Of a stretch of DNA of 10,660 nucleotides, positions 1 through 5,953 are shown one piece after another. Every line of letters begins with the position of its first letter. Within the stretch, counting starts at the first letter, position 1. The stretch is from JBDKLC01 sp964500215 (lineage in GTDB: Bacteria; Patescibacteriota; Minisyncoccia; Phycocordibacterales; CAIZLB01). A program made the position numbers and the translations under genes. Location: assembly GCA_964500215.1 (NCBI GenBank), contig CAZCNA010000023.1:1-10660 (forward strand). Direction: 5' to 3'. The notes beneath the pieces are model-generated. The model made no database searches and was not told the DNA's origin. It was given only the letters and a program-made list of their open reading frames with translations.

Positions 1-634
1 GCAAGATGCCAAAAAATTCGATGAGTTGTCGACCTGGTGGCTTGAACAGGCATCCGACCCAGATGCGGAGTACGATGAAATTGTCCATTTCGATGGCAAC
101 AGGATGGCACCACGGTTTACGTGGGGCATTGATCCTTCGCAGTCCATCGCTGTGGACGATGTCATTCCCGAGAATGCACCGATCGCGGCGCTCAATTATA
201 TGAAGCTCACCGCCGGTGCGCCCATCAAGGGAACGCCGATTGATGTTGCCTTCCTTGGATCCTGCACGAACGGTCGTGCGTCGGATCTGATATCAGCAGC
301 ATCGCTCATCCGTGAATACCGGCTCAAAGTTGCCCCGGGCGTCAAAGCGCTCGTGGTACCGGGGTCGGACGACGTGAGTCGTACCCTGAAAAATCGGGGC
401 GCAGATGTCATCTTTCGCAACGCGGGATGGGAATTCCGTGAAGCCGGATGCAGTATGTGTCTGGCGATGAATGATGACAAGCTCGTCGGTGATCAAGTGT
501 GCGTTTCGACCTCAAATCGGAACTACAAAGGACGCCAAGGGAGCAAAACAGGCCGGACCATTTTGGCCTCGCCCGAATCGGTCGTGTACAGCGCCAGCAA
601 AGGCTGCATCGCGGATCCTCGCGAAATGGAATAA
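1..634 (+). CDS. leuC: 3-isopropylmalate dehydratase large subunit, C-terminal part (partial at left edge)
   Basis: This is the 3' end of the large subunit of isopropylmalate isomerase, which with LeuD converts 2-isopropylmalate to 3-isopropylmalate in cytoplasmic leucine synthesis. The reading frame is open from base 2 to the TAA at 632-634, so the gene starts outside the window. Visible family marks are FLGSCTNGR (the first Fe-S cysteine), the CSMC pair (the other two cysteines of the 4Fe-4S cluster) and STSNRNYKGRQG near the end, the substrate-binding stretch of the aconitase family. All three cluster cysteines are present, so the protein looks intact as far as it can be seen. leuD follows after 23 bases in the usual leuCD order, which separates it from aconitase and from homoaconitase with less certainty. 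The base composition is visibly more G+C-rich than thrC and the genes after it. Confidence 0.95.
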   Translation, partial: QDAKKFDELSTWWLEQASDPDAEYDEIVHFDGNRMAPRFTWGIDPSQSIAVDDVIPENAPIAALNYMKLTAGAPIKGTPIDVAFLGSCTNGRASDLISAASLIREYRLKVAPGVKALVVPGSDDVSRTLKNRGADVIFRNAGWEFREAGCSMCLAMNDDKLVGDQVCVSTSNRNYKGRQGSKTGRTILASPESVVYSASKGCIADPREME

Positions 635-657
635 GCAACATCGAACCAAGACATATT

Positions 658-1290
658 ATGGGTAACCAAGACACCTCTTCGGAGGCAATTATAACAGTAG
701 TGGGTGGAAGCTTTGTTCTTCCTGAAAAACGAGTCGATACGGACCAAATCATCCCCGCGGAGCATCTCCTCTGCATCACATTTGAGGGCCTCGGCCAGCA
801 TGTGTTTGCGAGCAATCGCGCCGCGATGGGTGGAAAACATCCGTTTGACCGTCCGGAACATCAAGGTCGTTCCATCTTAATCGCAGACGAAAACTTCGGC
901 TGCGGTTCGAGTCGTGAGCATGCGGTCCCCGCTCTCAACCAGTGGGGAATCCAATGTATCATTGCTCCGTCGTTTGCGCCGATTTTCATCGGCAACGCAA
1001 CCGGCAACGGTGTCGTGTGTGCACGTGTGCTCCAAGCGGATTACGATCGGATCGTGTCCTTCTTGAATCCCCAAGACAACGTGACCTGCGAGAATACAAC
1101 GGTGGTAAACCTCAACAGCCTTACCATCGTTATCAACATCCCAGGAAAAGGTTCCGAAACCTTCGACTTCGCGATGAGTGAAGCCGATCAATACAACCTC
1201 ACCAACGGAACCTGGAACGCGCTCACAACGTGTCTCCAAGCTGGCGACCTCATCGAACAGACCGCCGCCCGTCTCCCCTATCTCAACTGA
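658..1290 (+). CDS. leuD: 3-isopropylmalate dehydratase small subunit
   Basis: Small subunit of isopropylmalate isomerase (leucine pathway), partner of the LeuC just upstream. The 210-residue product is close to the usual length of bacterial LeuD. DTDQIIPA lies near residues 27-34 and the signature FGCGSSREHA at about 80-89, followed by the swivelling-domain stretch IAPSFAPIFIGNATGNG. The start is set at ATG 658 because conserved LeuD sequence begins soon after it. The frame is open further upstream to 499, but that part overlaps leuC and does not resemble LeuD. No clear Shine-Dalgarno sequence precedes the ATG. The 23-base gap suggests cotranscription with leuC. The stop is TGA, evidence that TGA is not recoded here. 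A terminator follows 20 bases after the stop. The identification is firm; a role in a related isomerase such as homoaconitase cannot be excluded by sequence alone. Confidence 0.95.
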   Translation: MGNQDTSSEAIITVVGGSFVLPEKRVDTDQIIPAEHLLCITFEGLGQHVFASNRAAMGGKHPFDRPEHQGRSILIADENFGCGSSREHAVPALNQWGIQCIIAPSFAPIFIGNATGNGVVCARVLQADYDRIVSFLNPQDNVTCENTTVVNLNSLTIVINIPGKGSETFDFAMSEADQYNLTNGTWNALTTCLQAGDLIEQTAARLPYLN

Positions 1291-1310
1291 TCCCAAAGTT
1301 GATTGCTCAA

Positions 1311-1360
1311 ATGGTCCTGCCCTTTCCGTGCTTTGCGCGGAGGGGTGGGGCCATTTTTTT
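1311..1360 (+). terminator. Rho-independent terminator of leuCD
   Basis: A 14-base arm at 1311-1324 (ATGGTCCTGCCCTT) pairs fully with 1341-1354 (AGGGGTGGGGCCAT) if four G-U pairs are allowed, and a run of seven T follows at 1354-1360. The use of G-U pairs makes the hairpin stable in RNA from the plus strand only, which fits a one-way terminator for leuCD. Confidence 0.8.
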
Positions 1361-1379
1361 ATAAAATAAATATGTAAAA

Positions 1380-1413
1380 TTGACACCGGCTCACCTCCAT
1401 GCGAGCATATACT
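1380..1413 (+). promoter_or_regulatory. Possible promoter of the 1460 gene (long spacer)
   Basis: A perfect TTGACA lies at 1380-1385 and a good -10 (TATACT) at 1408-1413, but the gap is 22 bases, longer than the usual 16-18. The two hexamers may therefore not belong together, or the promoter may need an activator. A start of transcription near 1420 would give a leader of about 40 bases before ATG 1460. Confidence 0.35.
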
Positions 1414-1459
1414 ACAGACAAACATCAGTAATACTGGAAACATCCAGAGAAAGGATTCT

Positions 1460-1750
1460 ATGATTTATAGTTCGCGGAGATTTAATGTTGCGCACATCGA
1501 AAAGGCTGCAAAATTACTTTATTCGAGAGAAAACATCCCAGACGAGATGCCGCGATTGAAAGGTGGTTATCGACTCATCGCTATCCTCGAAGGAACGAAC
1601 TGGCAATATGGCCAATTGATCCACAACAGTGGTTTTTATAAGGGCCTGCGGATGGAGGCTCCAGGCTGCCACTTTACGATAACGGAATTGTACTCGATAC
1701 ATCCCATCGCTCTGGAAACGATTCCGGATGCACCGCCCCAAAAACTCTGA
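1460..1750 (+). CDS. Unrecognised small protein (96 aa)
   Basis: I do not recognise this 96-residue protein. It starts at ATG 1460 with a purine-rich AAAGGA at 1450-1455, four bases upstream, a plausible if closely spaced ribosome site. It ends in TGA at 1748-1750. The product has no signal peptide, membrane segment or cysteine cluster (a single Cys in EAPGCHFT). It has basic and acidic patches and a central stretch (residues about 33-75) with alternating hydrophobic residues, so a small soluble globular protein is likely. It stands alone between the leuCD terminator and its own terminator at 1759-1795, so it is probably a single-gene transcript. Evidence that it is real: SD site, promoter-like hexamers upstream, terminator right after the stop, and no better ORF on the other strand. 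No function is proposed. Confidence 0.65.
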   Translation: MIYSSRRFNVAHIEKAAKLLYSRENIPDEMPRLKGGYRLIAILEGTNWQYGQLIHNSGFYKGLRMEAPGCHFTITELYSIHPIALETIPDAPPQKL

Positions 1751-1758
1751 TTCAACCA

Positions 1759-1795
1759 CCCACAAGGAAAACCCACACCTTGTGGGTTTTCTGTT
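1759..1795. terminator. Bidirectional terminator between convergent genes, with two overlapping hairpins
   Basis: CCCACAAGG (1759-1767) pairs with CCTTGTGGG (1778-1786) and is followed on the plus strand by TTTTCTGTTT, a standard terminator for the 1460 gene. An alternative and longer hairpin uses GAAAACCCACA (1767-1777) and TGTGGGTTTTC (1781-1791). The two share bases and cannot form together. The second has an A-tract and a T-tract flanking its GC core, so it can also end transcripts coming from the surface-protein gene on the minus strand. Confidence 0.75.
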
Positions 1796-1837
1796 TATAG
1801 AGCAGTTAAACGTTAATGCACTAAACTTTGTGAATTT

Positions 1838-3211
1838 TTACTTTCGGTTTTGGAAATACTGGAACCCTGTATATCCCATAATGAGAAGGGCGATGAGAAT
1901 GAGAAGCCATCCGAGTGTCTTGAGATAATTCCAACCGTCGAGCATCCCTACTGACGCTGTCTGATCTGGAACAAATGTTTCCACTGTTGTCGATCCTGTT
2001 GAAGATGCAAGAGATTCATCTGTAGACGATGAGACAACTCGAGTTGCAATTAGAGAACCAGTCAAATCACTTCCTGTTGGTCCTGAGAATGGTGGATTAC
2101 TTCCGCCGTTGCCATTACCATTTCCGTTTCCTGTACCCGGAGTTGTAGATGCAGTAGAAGTGCTGTTTATCTGATTCGCGATATATCGACTTGGAAGTCC
2201 TCCCCCACCAGAAACAATACTACTTCGATATTCTGGAGTTGATGTAGCTGTATCTACTGGTGTTTCAGATTCTTTTTCACCTCGTGGCAATACGATGAAT
2301 CGAATTGTCGTTGTTGAGTGATTGTTGCCGTCTTCTGATGTTACGACGATTGTTGTTGTCGCTGTTGTTGTACCAGATGCACTATCGAATGGAAATGTTG
2401 TTGTGGCATACGTTGCGAATGGATCAGATGTTGTCGCTAATGTGAGAGGTGCCCCAGCGCTTGTTGCATAATTAAATGGGAGTTCAACTGTATAGAGATC
2501 AGTTTCTCCTGGGAACGATGGACTAAGTGAAAATCCAGGAACTGATAATTCACTGAGACTCGCATCTGTACCGAGAGTGATACTTGAATCCACCATGAAT
2601 ACAACTGTTGTTGTCGCTGTTGTTGTACCATCTTCAGCTGTTACCACTATCGTTGTTGTCGCCGTTGTCGTACCTGATGCGTCAGCAAAAGGTGTTATCG
2701 CCATCGTATATGTTGCATTGGCATGAGTAGTTGTCGCAAATACTACTGGAGCGCCTGTACCCGTTGCATAACTTGGTCGAAGCAACACGGTATATTGAAG
2801 TGTTGATGATGCAAAAACTGGAGTAAATACGAATCCTGGAACTGACAAATCACTGAGGGTTGCGTCTGAACTCAATGTTGGGGGTGGTACCTCGCTGAAG
2901 AGCATTATTCGGGCCTGTCGAACAGGCTGATCAACCTGATCAGGTTCTAATACTACGTCAGAAGAGTCTGATGTAGTTGTTGTCGCACCCGTAGTCGTTG
3001 CTTCAATAGTAACTTCTATAACAGGTTCAGTAGCCTGATCATCAGCGGCTATGAAACCGCTTTCAGTTGTTTCTTCAGAAGCATATGTAACTTCTGTTGT
3101 TCCACTTCCCTGGTCATCACCGCCTTCAGAAGCTCGAACCTGGAGAGGCACACACTGAAGTGCCATAAAAACAATGAGTAATCCTGCCGCTATCTTTTTA
3201 ATTGAATCCAT
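1838..3211 (-). CDS. Thr/Ser-rich cell-surface protein with two cadherin-like repeats and a C-terminal anchor
   Basis: A secreted, membrane-anchored surface protein of 457 residues. An N-terminal signal peptide (KK, then a hydrophobic stretch to about residue 21, likely cut after VRA) is followed by an acidic Thr-rich region to about 110. Two similar domains follow at about 116-208 and 216-307, in an exact 100-residue register: each begins DA(T/S)LS(D/E)LSVPGF, has a YTV strand, and ends in GTTTATTTIVVT(A/S)EDG. This matches the cadherin-like beta-sandwich type (Pfam PF12733 style). A low-complexity Ser/Thr/Gly/Asn linker with a GNGNGNGNGG run precedes one membrane helix (about 433-451) and a short basic tail. 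The start is set at ATG 3211; ATG 3226 is also possible. A TTG at 3262 is less likely because it only adds residues ahead of the signal peptide. No SD is visible. Such Thr-rich proteins are common in CPR bacteria. The domain assignment is by eye and the ligand is unknown. Confidence 0.85.
   Translation of the reverse strand: MDSIKKIAAGLLIVFMALQCVPLQVRASEGGDDQGSGTTEVTYASEETTESGFIAADDQATEPVIEVTIEATTTGATTTTSDSSDVVLEPDQVDQPVRQARIMLFSEVPPPTLSSDATLSDLSVPGFVFTPVFASSTLQYTVLLRPSYATGTGAPVVFATTTHANATYTMAITPFADASGTTTATTTIVVTAEDGTTTATTTVVFMVDSSITLGTDASLSELSVPGFSLSPSFPGETDLYTVELPFNYATSAGAPLTLATTSDPFATYATTTFPFDSASGTTTATTTIVVTSEDGNNHSTTTIRFIVLPRGEKESETPVDTATSTPEYRSSIVSGGGGLPSRYIANQINSTSTASTTPGTGNGNGNGNGGSNPPFSGPTGSDLTGSLIATRVVSSSTDESLASSTGSTTVETFVPDQTASVGMLDGWNYLKTLGWLLILIALLIMGYTGFQYFQNRK
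2351..2375 (-). repeat. 25-bp exact repeat, copy 1 (encodes the GTTTATTT motif)
   Basis: This stretch is identical to 2606-2630. It lies inside the surface-protein gene and encodes the Thr/Ala run at the end of the second cadherin-like domain. The two copies are 255 bp apart, whereas the domain period is 300 bp. They therefore match different copies of the short motif rather than equivalent places in the two domains. Confidence 0.9.
2606..2630 (-). repeat. 25-bp exact repeat, copy 2 (encodes the GTTTATTT motif)
   Basis: Second copy of the repeat at 2351-2375. It encodes the Thr/Ala run in the last strand of the first cadherin-like domain. A third, diverged copy lies just beyond it at about 2645-2680. 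A likely substrate for slippage or unequal recombination that could change repeat number. Confidence 0.9.
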
Positions 3212-3259
3212 ATAAATTGCATGCATAAACTGATAATTTTTGTTAGACCCAAAATACCC

Positions 3260-3288
3260 CAAAAAGTGAGTATCTACAACACTTTTTG
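3260..3288. promoter_or_regulatory. Inverted repeat upstream of the surface-protein gene
   Basis: CAAAAAGTG (3260-3268) and CACTTTTTG (3280-3288) form a perfect 9-bp inverted repeat around an 11-base loop, about 50-77 bases upstream of ATG 3211 on the minus strand. A weak promoter (TTGTAG, 17 bases, TATTTT) can be read across it on that strand. It could be an operator or a leader hairpin. No T-run follows on either strand, so it is not a terminator. The rest of the gene-free stretch 3289-3429 is AT-rich and shows only a 7-bp inverted repeat (TTTTAGG 3343-3349, CCTAAAA 3370-3376) and nothing coding. Confidence 0.4.
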
Positions 3289-3429
3289 AGGTGAAATCTA
3301 TGAGACATTTGTCTTTTATGTTTATACAGCGAAAATCAAGGGTTTTAGGGCGTTATCACTCAATATTGTCCTAAAAATATGGGGCTGTTTGTGCATATTT
3401 TACTTACAAGATATTCATTTTTTATACAG

Positions 3430-3460
3430 AAAACCCCGGGGTGCGATGTGCACCCCGGGG
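3430..3460 (-). terminator. Strong rho-independent terminator of the 3497-4369 gene
   Basis: A perfect 11-bp GC stem, CCCCGGGGTGC (3434-3444) with GCACCCCGGGG (3450-3460) and a 5-base loop, is followed on the minus strand by TTTT (3433-3430) and an AT-rich tail. It begins 36 bases after the stop of the unrecognised minus-strand gene. Confidence 0.85.
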
Positions 3461-3496
3461 GGAATAATCTTTGTTTGATTTTGGTTTTGCGATGGC

Positions 3497-4369
3497 TTAT
3501 GCCATCAAACGAAGGGTCGGCGGTTTTCCGCGGCCACCAGAGCTTTCAGCCAATCCGCTCTGTGTAAGCGTGCGGAGAAGCTGTTTGACCCGTTGAGGCT
3601 CAATTCCCTCGCTCCGCAGGATTGCTCCCAGGTGCGAGTGGTTTTGTTCTACCTGATCGCCGAGACGATGAGGCAGTTCCATGACGGCGAGGATGTCTTC
3701 ATCCGGCACACTGGCCTTCGAAAGTTCAGCCTCCACCTTCAGTTCCCAAGGAGTGGGTTCAACATCCTCTTCCACCACCGAGATATCATTCGGCGGCAGA
3801 GATTTGCGACCCGTAGGTCCTTGCAACCAGGCCCGGCGATGAGGTTTATGCACCGGCGCTTTTGGATACAGGTCATCGGGGTCGACGACCTTGGAACTCG
3901 ATACCATTGCCTCGTACTCACGTGGGGTTGGATGGACCGTCTTGGCGAGATCTTTCGCAGAGAAGGTCAGGCTTCCATCAGCACGCCAATAGAGGCGGTC
4001 ATACAAGGCCTGGGGGGAGATATACTCTCCACCCTTACCCGTCAATTGGAGGTGAAACTGGTAGATCGCTTCGGCCTCAGGGCAGACCGTCACGAGCAGC
4101 CCGTGCTGCTCGATTTTCGGGTTAATCTTGATCCCCTTTCCACCGCAACCACCGAAGTCGCGGCAGGAGGTCTCCTTCGAGACAATGATGTTCACCTTCT
4201 GGGAAGGCACGGCCACCATGGCCAGGAGATTTTGAATCCATTTCTGGATCATGGGCAGATGACGCACCAATTTGTTGTGCAGCTTGCGGCTCCATTTGAA
4301 GTCGTAGGTGCCGGCGGCCATCAGGGTTTCGGTATTGGTTTTTTTGACTGACTTTGTTTGTGTTTTCAA
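3497..4369 (-). CDS. Unrecognised soluble protein with possible C-terminal winged helix (290 aa)
   Basis: I do not recognise this protein. It starts at TTG 4369, chosen because a perfect AAGGAGGA lies 6 bases upstream. The N-terminus (about 1-45) is basic (KTQTKSVKK, KWSRKLHNKLVRH). Two cysteines (69, 75) sit in a Gly-rich SCRDFGGCGGKG segment. The middle (about 85-135) has YQFHLQLTGKGGEY and LYDRLYWRADGSLTF, suggesting beta structure. An acidic, proline-containing linker runs from about 190 to 215. The last 60 residues (EGIEPQRVKQLLRTLTQSGL, then GGRGKPPTLRL) have the pattern of a winged-helix DNA-binding domain, with a recognition helix and a Gly/Arg/Pro wing. This is an inference from pattern only. 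No signal peptide or membrane segment is visible. The gene is a complete single transcript with its own promoter (4456-4483) and terminator (3430-3460). It is more G+C-rich than thrC next to it. A regulator or nucleic-acid-binding protein is a reasonable guess, no more. Confidence 0.8.
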   Translation of the reverse strand: MKTQTKSVKKTNTETLMAAGTYDFKWSRKLHNKLVRHLPMIQKWIQNLLAMVAVPSQKVNIIVSKETSCRDFGGCGGKGIKINPKIEQHGLLVTVCPEAEAIYQFHLQLTGKGGEYISPQALYDRLYWRADGSLTFSAKDLAKTVHPTPREYEAMVSSSKVVDPDDLYPKAPVHKPHRRAWLQGPTGRKSLPPNDISVVEEDVEPTPWELKVEAELSKASVPDEDILAVMELPHRLGDQVEQNHSHLGAILRSEGIEPQRVKQLLRTLTQSGLAESSGGRGKPPTLRLMA

Positions 4370-4375
4370 CGATAA

Positions 4376-4383
4376 TCCTCCTT
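4376..4383 (-). promoter_or_regulatory. Strong Shine-Dalgarno that fixes the TTG start at 4369
   Basis: On the minus strand this reads AAGGAGGA, an almost full complement of the 16S rRNA tail, 6 bases before TTG 4369. It settles the start codon and shows that SD-led initiation is used in this genome. Confidence 0.9.
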
Positions 4384-4421
4384 ACGGATTGTTTGGTTTG
4401 TTGTTACTCATTCCATTCTTA

Positions 4422-4436
4422 TACAGATCATCTGTA
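4422..4436. promoter_or_regulatory. 15-bp palindrome in the leader of the 3497-4369 gene
   Basis: TACAGATCATCTGTA is a perfect inverted repeat of 6 bp around a 3-base centre. It lies 20-34 bases downstream of the -10 of the minus-strand promoter, in the 5' untranslated leader. It could be a repressor site or a small leader hairpin. Confidence 0.45.
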
Positions 4437-4455
4437 CAGTGCACTCTGGAAAATA

Positions 4456-4483
4456 ATGATACCACAAATTATGAATGTGTAAA
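4456..4483 (-). promoter_or_regulatory. Sigma-70-type promoter of the 3497-4369 gene
   Basis: On the minus strand TTTACA (4483-4478) and TATCAT (4461-4456) are separated by 16 bases. Each hexamer differs from consensus at one or two positions. Transcription would start near 4449, giving a leader of about 80 bases that contains the 4422-4436 palindrome and the SD. Confidence 0.65.
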
Positions 4484-4496
4484 GCATATAGACGGG

Positions 4497-4550
4497 GTGT
4501 GAAAAAGGCCTCCTTTTTGAAATAAAAGTGGCCTTTTTCATACTTTTTTT
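4497..4550. terminator. Terminator after thrC, possibly bidirectional
   Basis: A 14-bp stem (4497-4510 with 4530-4543, one G-T mismatch that is a G-U pair in RNA) has a GGCC core flanked by A- and T-runs. It starts 19 bases after the thrC stop. On the plus strand seven more T follow (4544-4550). On the minus strand the T-run is the outer part of the stem (4506-4502). No plus-strand gene ends here, so the main job is to end thrC and insulate the divergent promoter at 4456-4483. Confidence 0.75.
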
Positions 4551-4562
4551 ATTATTTTTTGA

Positions 4563-5909
4563 TTATTCGGCGAGCGATTGTTCGATATGATCTACATCCC
4601 CTTCTACAATCTTATATGGGTTTGCGAAATCTGCGGCTGTGCCATGTTTGTGATGATAGATTCCAGCTTCACTGAATTTGATACCTGCGGCGGTAGAGAT
4701 AGAAACGACATAATCTTCTTCTTTGACTACGCCATTCTGACGAGCTTGTAATACAGCGTGGAGAGCAACCGCTGACTGAGGACAAATATTTGCGCCAGCT
4801 CGAGTGAACTGCGCCCATGTGTGCTGAATCTCGTCTTCGTTCACACGATAGAATTTCACATTGAATCTGTCGAACAATTTTTTGATACGTGGAAAACTAA
4901 CGGGATTGTTGATGTTCATAGCACTGGCAACGGTGTCTTTGTATCCACGAGGTTCGTATGTTTGATAGCCACTCTCTTGCCATCGCACCAATGTATCTGC
5001 GGCAGTTGATTGACCAACGATGATGCCTGGCAATTCATCAATCAATCCGAATTCTTTTGCTCGGAGAAGTCCATTCATGAGAGCTGTGAGGTTTCCACCA
5101 TTTCCAACTGGAATTGCAATCCAATCTGGTGCGTTCCATTCGAGGTCTTGCAAAATCTCGAGACCAATAGTTTCTTGTCCCACTACACGCATATCGTTCT
5201 TGCTGTTTACCAATACATATTCTGGATGCTTTGCCGTGAATTCCTGAATCAATTTCATACATCCGTCGAATCCATCAGGGTGTTTGATGGCTCGAACCTG
5301 CGCACCATGAGCCATGGCTTGGTAGAGCTGTGTATCAGAAATTTTTTCATATGGAAGAAGTACGAGACATGAAAGTCGATCGCGACAATATGCAGAATAA
5401 ATAGCCGCGGCAGCAGACGTATCCCCTGTCGATGCACACGACACACCTGAAATACCAAATTGTGGAAACTCTTGTTGCAATCGAAGAGCATCAGAAATGG
5501 CTACTGGCATTCCTCGATCTTTGAAACTTTCTGATGGTGACTGTCCTTCCATCTTTATATAGAGTGCATTGAGGCCGACTTCTTTTTTGAGCCACTGCGG
5601 AATTTCAAACAAATCCGTCTGACCTTCTTTGAGGGAGATAATGGCACTTTCAGGAAATCCTGGTAACACAAAATCTCGCCACAACCACACACCTGAATTG
5701 TTTGGATATAATTTTCGAAGCGGACCATACCGAAGTTTGTCGAAATGATCTCGGAGCGTCTGGCCAGTGCCAAATTTTTCTTTGATATATTCTTCATCTC
5801 GTTGAACGAGGAGGAGTCCATCACATTCAGGACACGTGTATAAAAATCGATCTGGCTGAAATTCTTTTCCGCAGGCAACACATGAGTGCCAAAAATGGTA
5901 TGTAGTCAT
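4563..5909 (-). CDS. thrC: Threonine synthase (PLP-dependent)
   Basis: Cytoplasmic enzyme converting O-phosphohomoserine to threonine with pyridoxal phosphate. The 448-residue product begins with a rubredoxin-like zinc ribbon (C10, C13, C26, C29), as in many threonine synthases. The PLP lysine is K130 in ESFKDRG. ASTGDTSAAAA (159-169) matches the phosphate-binding region, and IPVGNGGNLTA (266-276) is the glycine-rich loop that holds the cofactor phosphate. The substrate-loop GQTDLFEIP (96-104) is present too. All key residues are there and the length is normal. The ATG at 5909 is exactly 6 bases after a -10 (TACAAT), which predicts a leaderless mRNA. The AGGGGA touching the ATG is too close to act as a normal SD. 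The gene is divergent from the glycosyltransferase gene and ends in its own terminator. Related fold-type II enzymes are less likely, because zinc ribbon, ESFKDRG and length all favour ThrC. No other threonine-pathway gene is in the window. Confidence 0.93.
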   Translation of the reverse strand: MTTYHFWHSCVACGKEFQPDRFLYTCPECDGLLLVQRDEEYIKEKFGTGQTLRDHFDKLRYGPLRKLYPNNSGVWLWRDFVLPGFPESAIISLKEGQTDLFEIPQWLKKEVGLNALYIKMEGQSPSESFKDRGMPVAISDALRLQQEFPQFGISGVSCASTGDTSAAAAIYSAYCRDRLSCLVLLPYEKISDTQLYQAMAHGAQVRAIKHPDGFDGCMKLIQEFTAKHPEYVLVNSKNDMRVVGQETIGLEILQDLEWNAPDWIAIPVGNGGNLTALMNGLLRAKEFGLIDELPGIIVGQSTAADTLVRWQESGYQTYEPRGYKDTVASAMNINNPVSFPRIKKLFDRFNVKFYRVNEDEIQHTWAQFTRAGANICPQSAVALHAVLQARQNGVVKEEDYVVSISTAAGIKFSEAGIYHHKHGTAADFANPYKIVEGDVDHIEQSLAE

Positions 5910-5915
5910 TCCCCT

Positions 5916-5921
5916 ATTGTA
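5916..5921 (-). promoter_or_regulatory. -10 element of thrC, placed for a leaderless transcript
   Basis: On the minus strand this reads TACAAT and is followed by AGGGGA and then the ATG at 5909, a 6-base gap. Transcription usually starts about 7 bases after the -10, which would be the A of the start codon. I see no convincing -35. Confidence 0.6.
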
Positions 5922-5938
5922 AAAGAATTTTGAAAAAA

Positions 5939-5947
5939 TGCTATGAT
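5939..5947 (+). promoter_or_regulatory. Extended -10 of the glycosyltransferase gene, leaderless layout
   Basis: TGCTATGAT is an extended -10 (TG, one base, TATGAT). Six bases (TTGGGC) separate it from ATG 5954, the same gap as in thrC. An approximate -35 (TTGTAA, 5917-5922) lies 19 bases upstream and overlaps the thrC -10 on the other strand, so the two promoters may compete for polymerase. Confidence 0.65.
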
Positions 5948-5953
5948 TTGGGC

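Noticed and set aside
499..657. Upstream in-frame extension of leuD
   Set aside because: It overlaps the conserved leuC 3' end and lacks LeuD-like sequence; ATG 658 gives the normal length.
877..1443. Minus-strand ORF (188 codons) over leuD
   Set aside because: LeuD is certain from its motifs, so this is an antisense shadow of it.
2338..2690. GTTGTT-rich repeats that at first sight resemble a short CRISPR or microsatellite
   Set aside because: They are in frame and encode Thr/Ala runs of the surface protein; spacing is irregular and there are no spacers or cas genes.
3212..3262. TTG start adding 17 residues to the surface protein
   Set aside because: The signal peptide begins well at ATG 3211, and no SD precedes the TTG.
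3593..4351. Long plus-strand ORF (252 codons) opposite the 3497-4369 gene
   Set aside because: It has no SD or promoter and a His/Arg-rich composition typical of an antisense shadow. The minus strand has promoter, SD, start and terminator in the right order.
5930..5953. TTG start adding eight residues to the glycosyltransferase
   Set aside because: It lies upstream of and across the extended -10, so it would not be in the mRNA.
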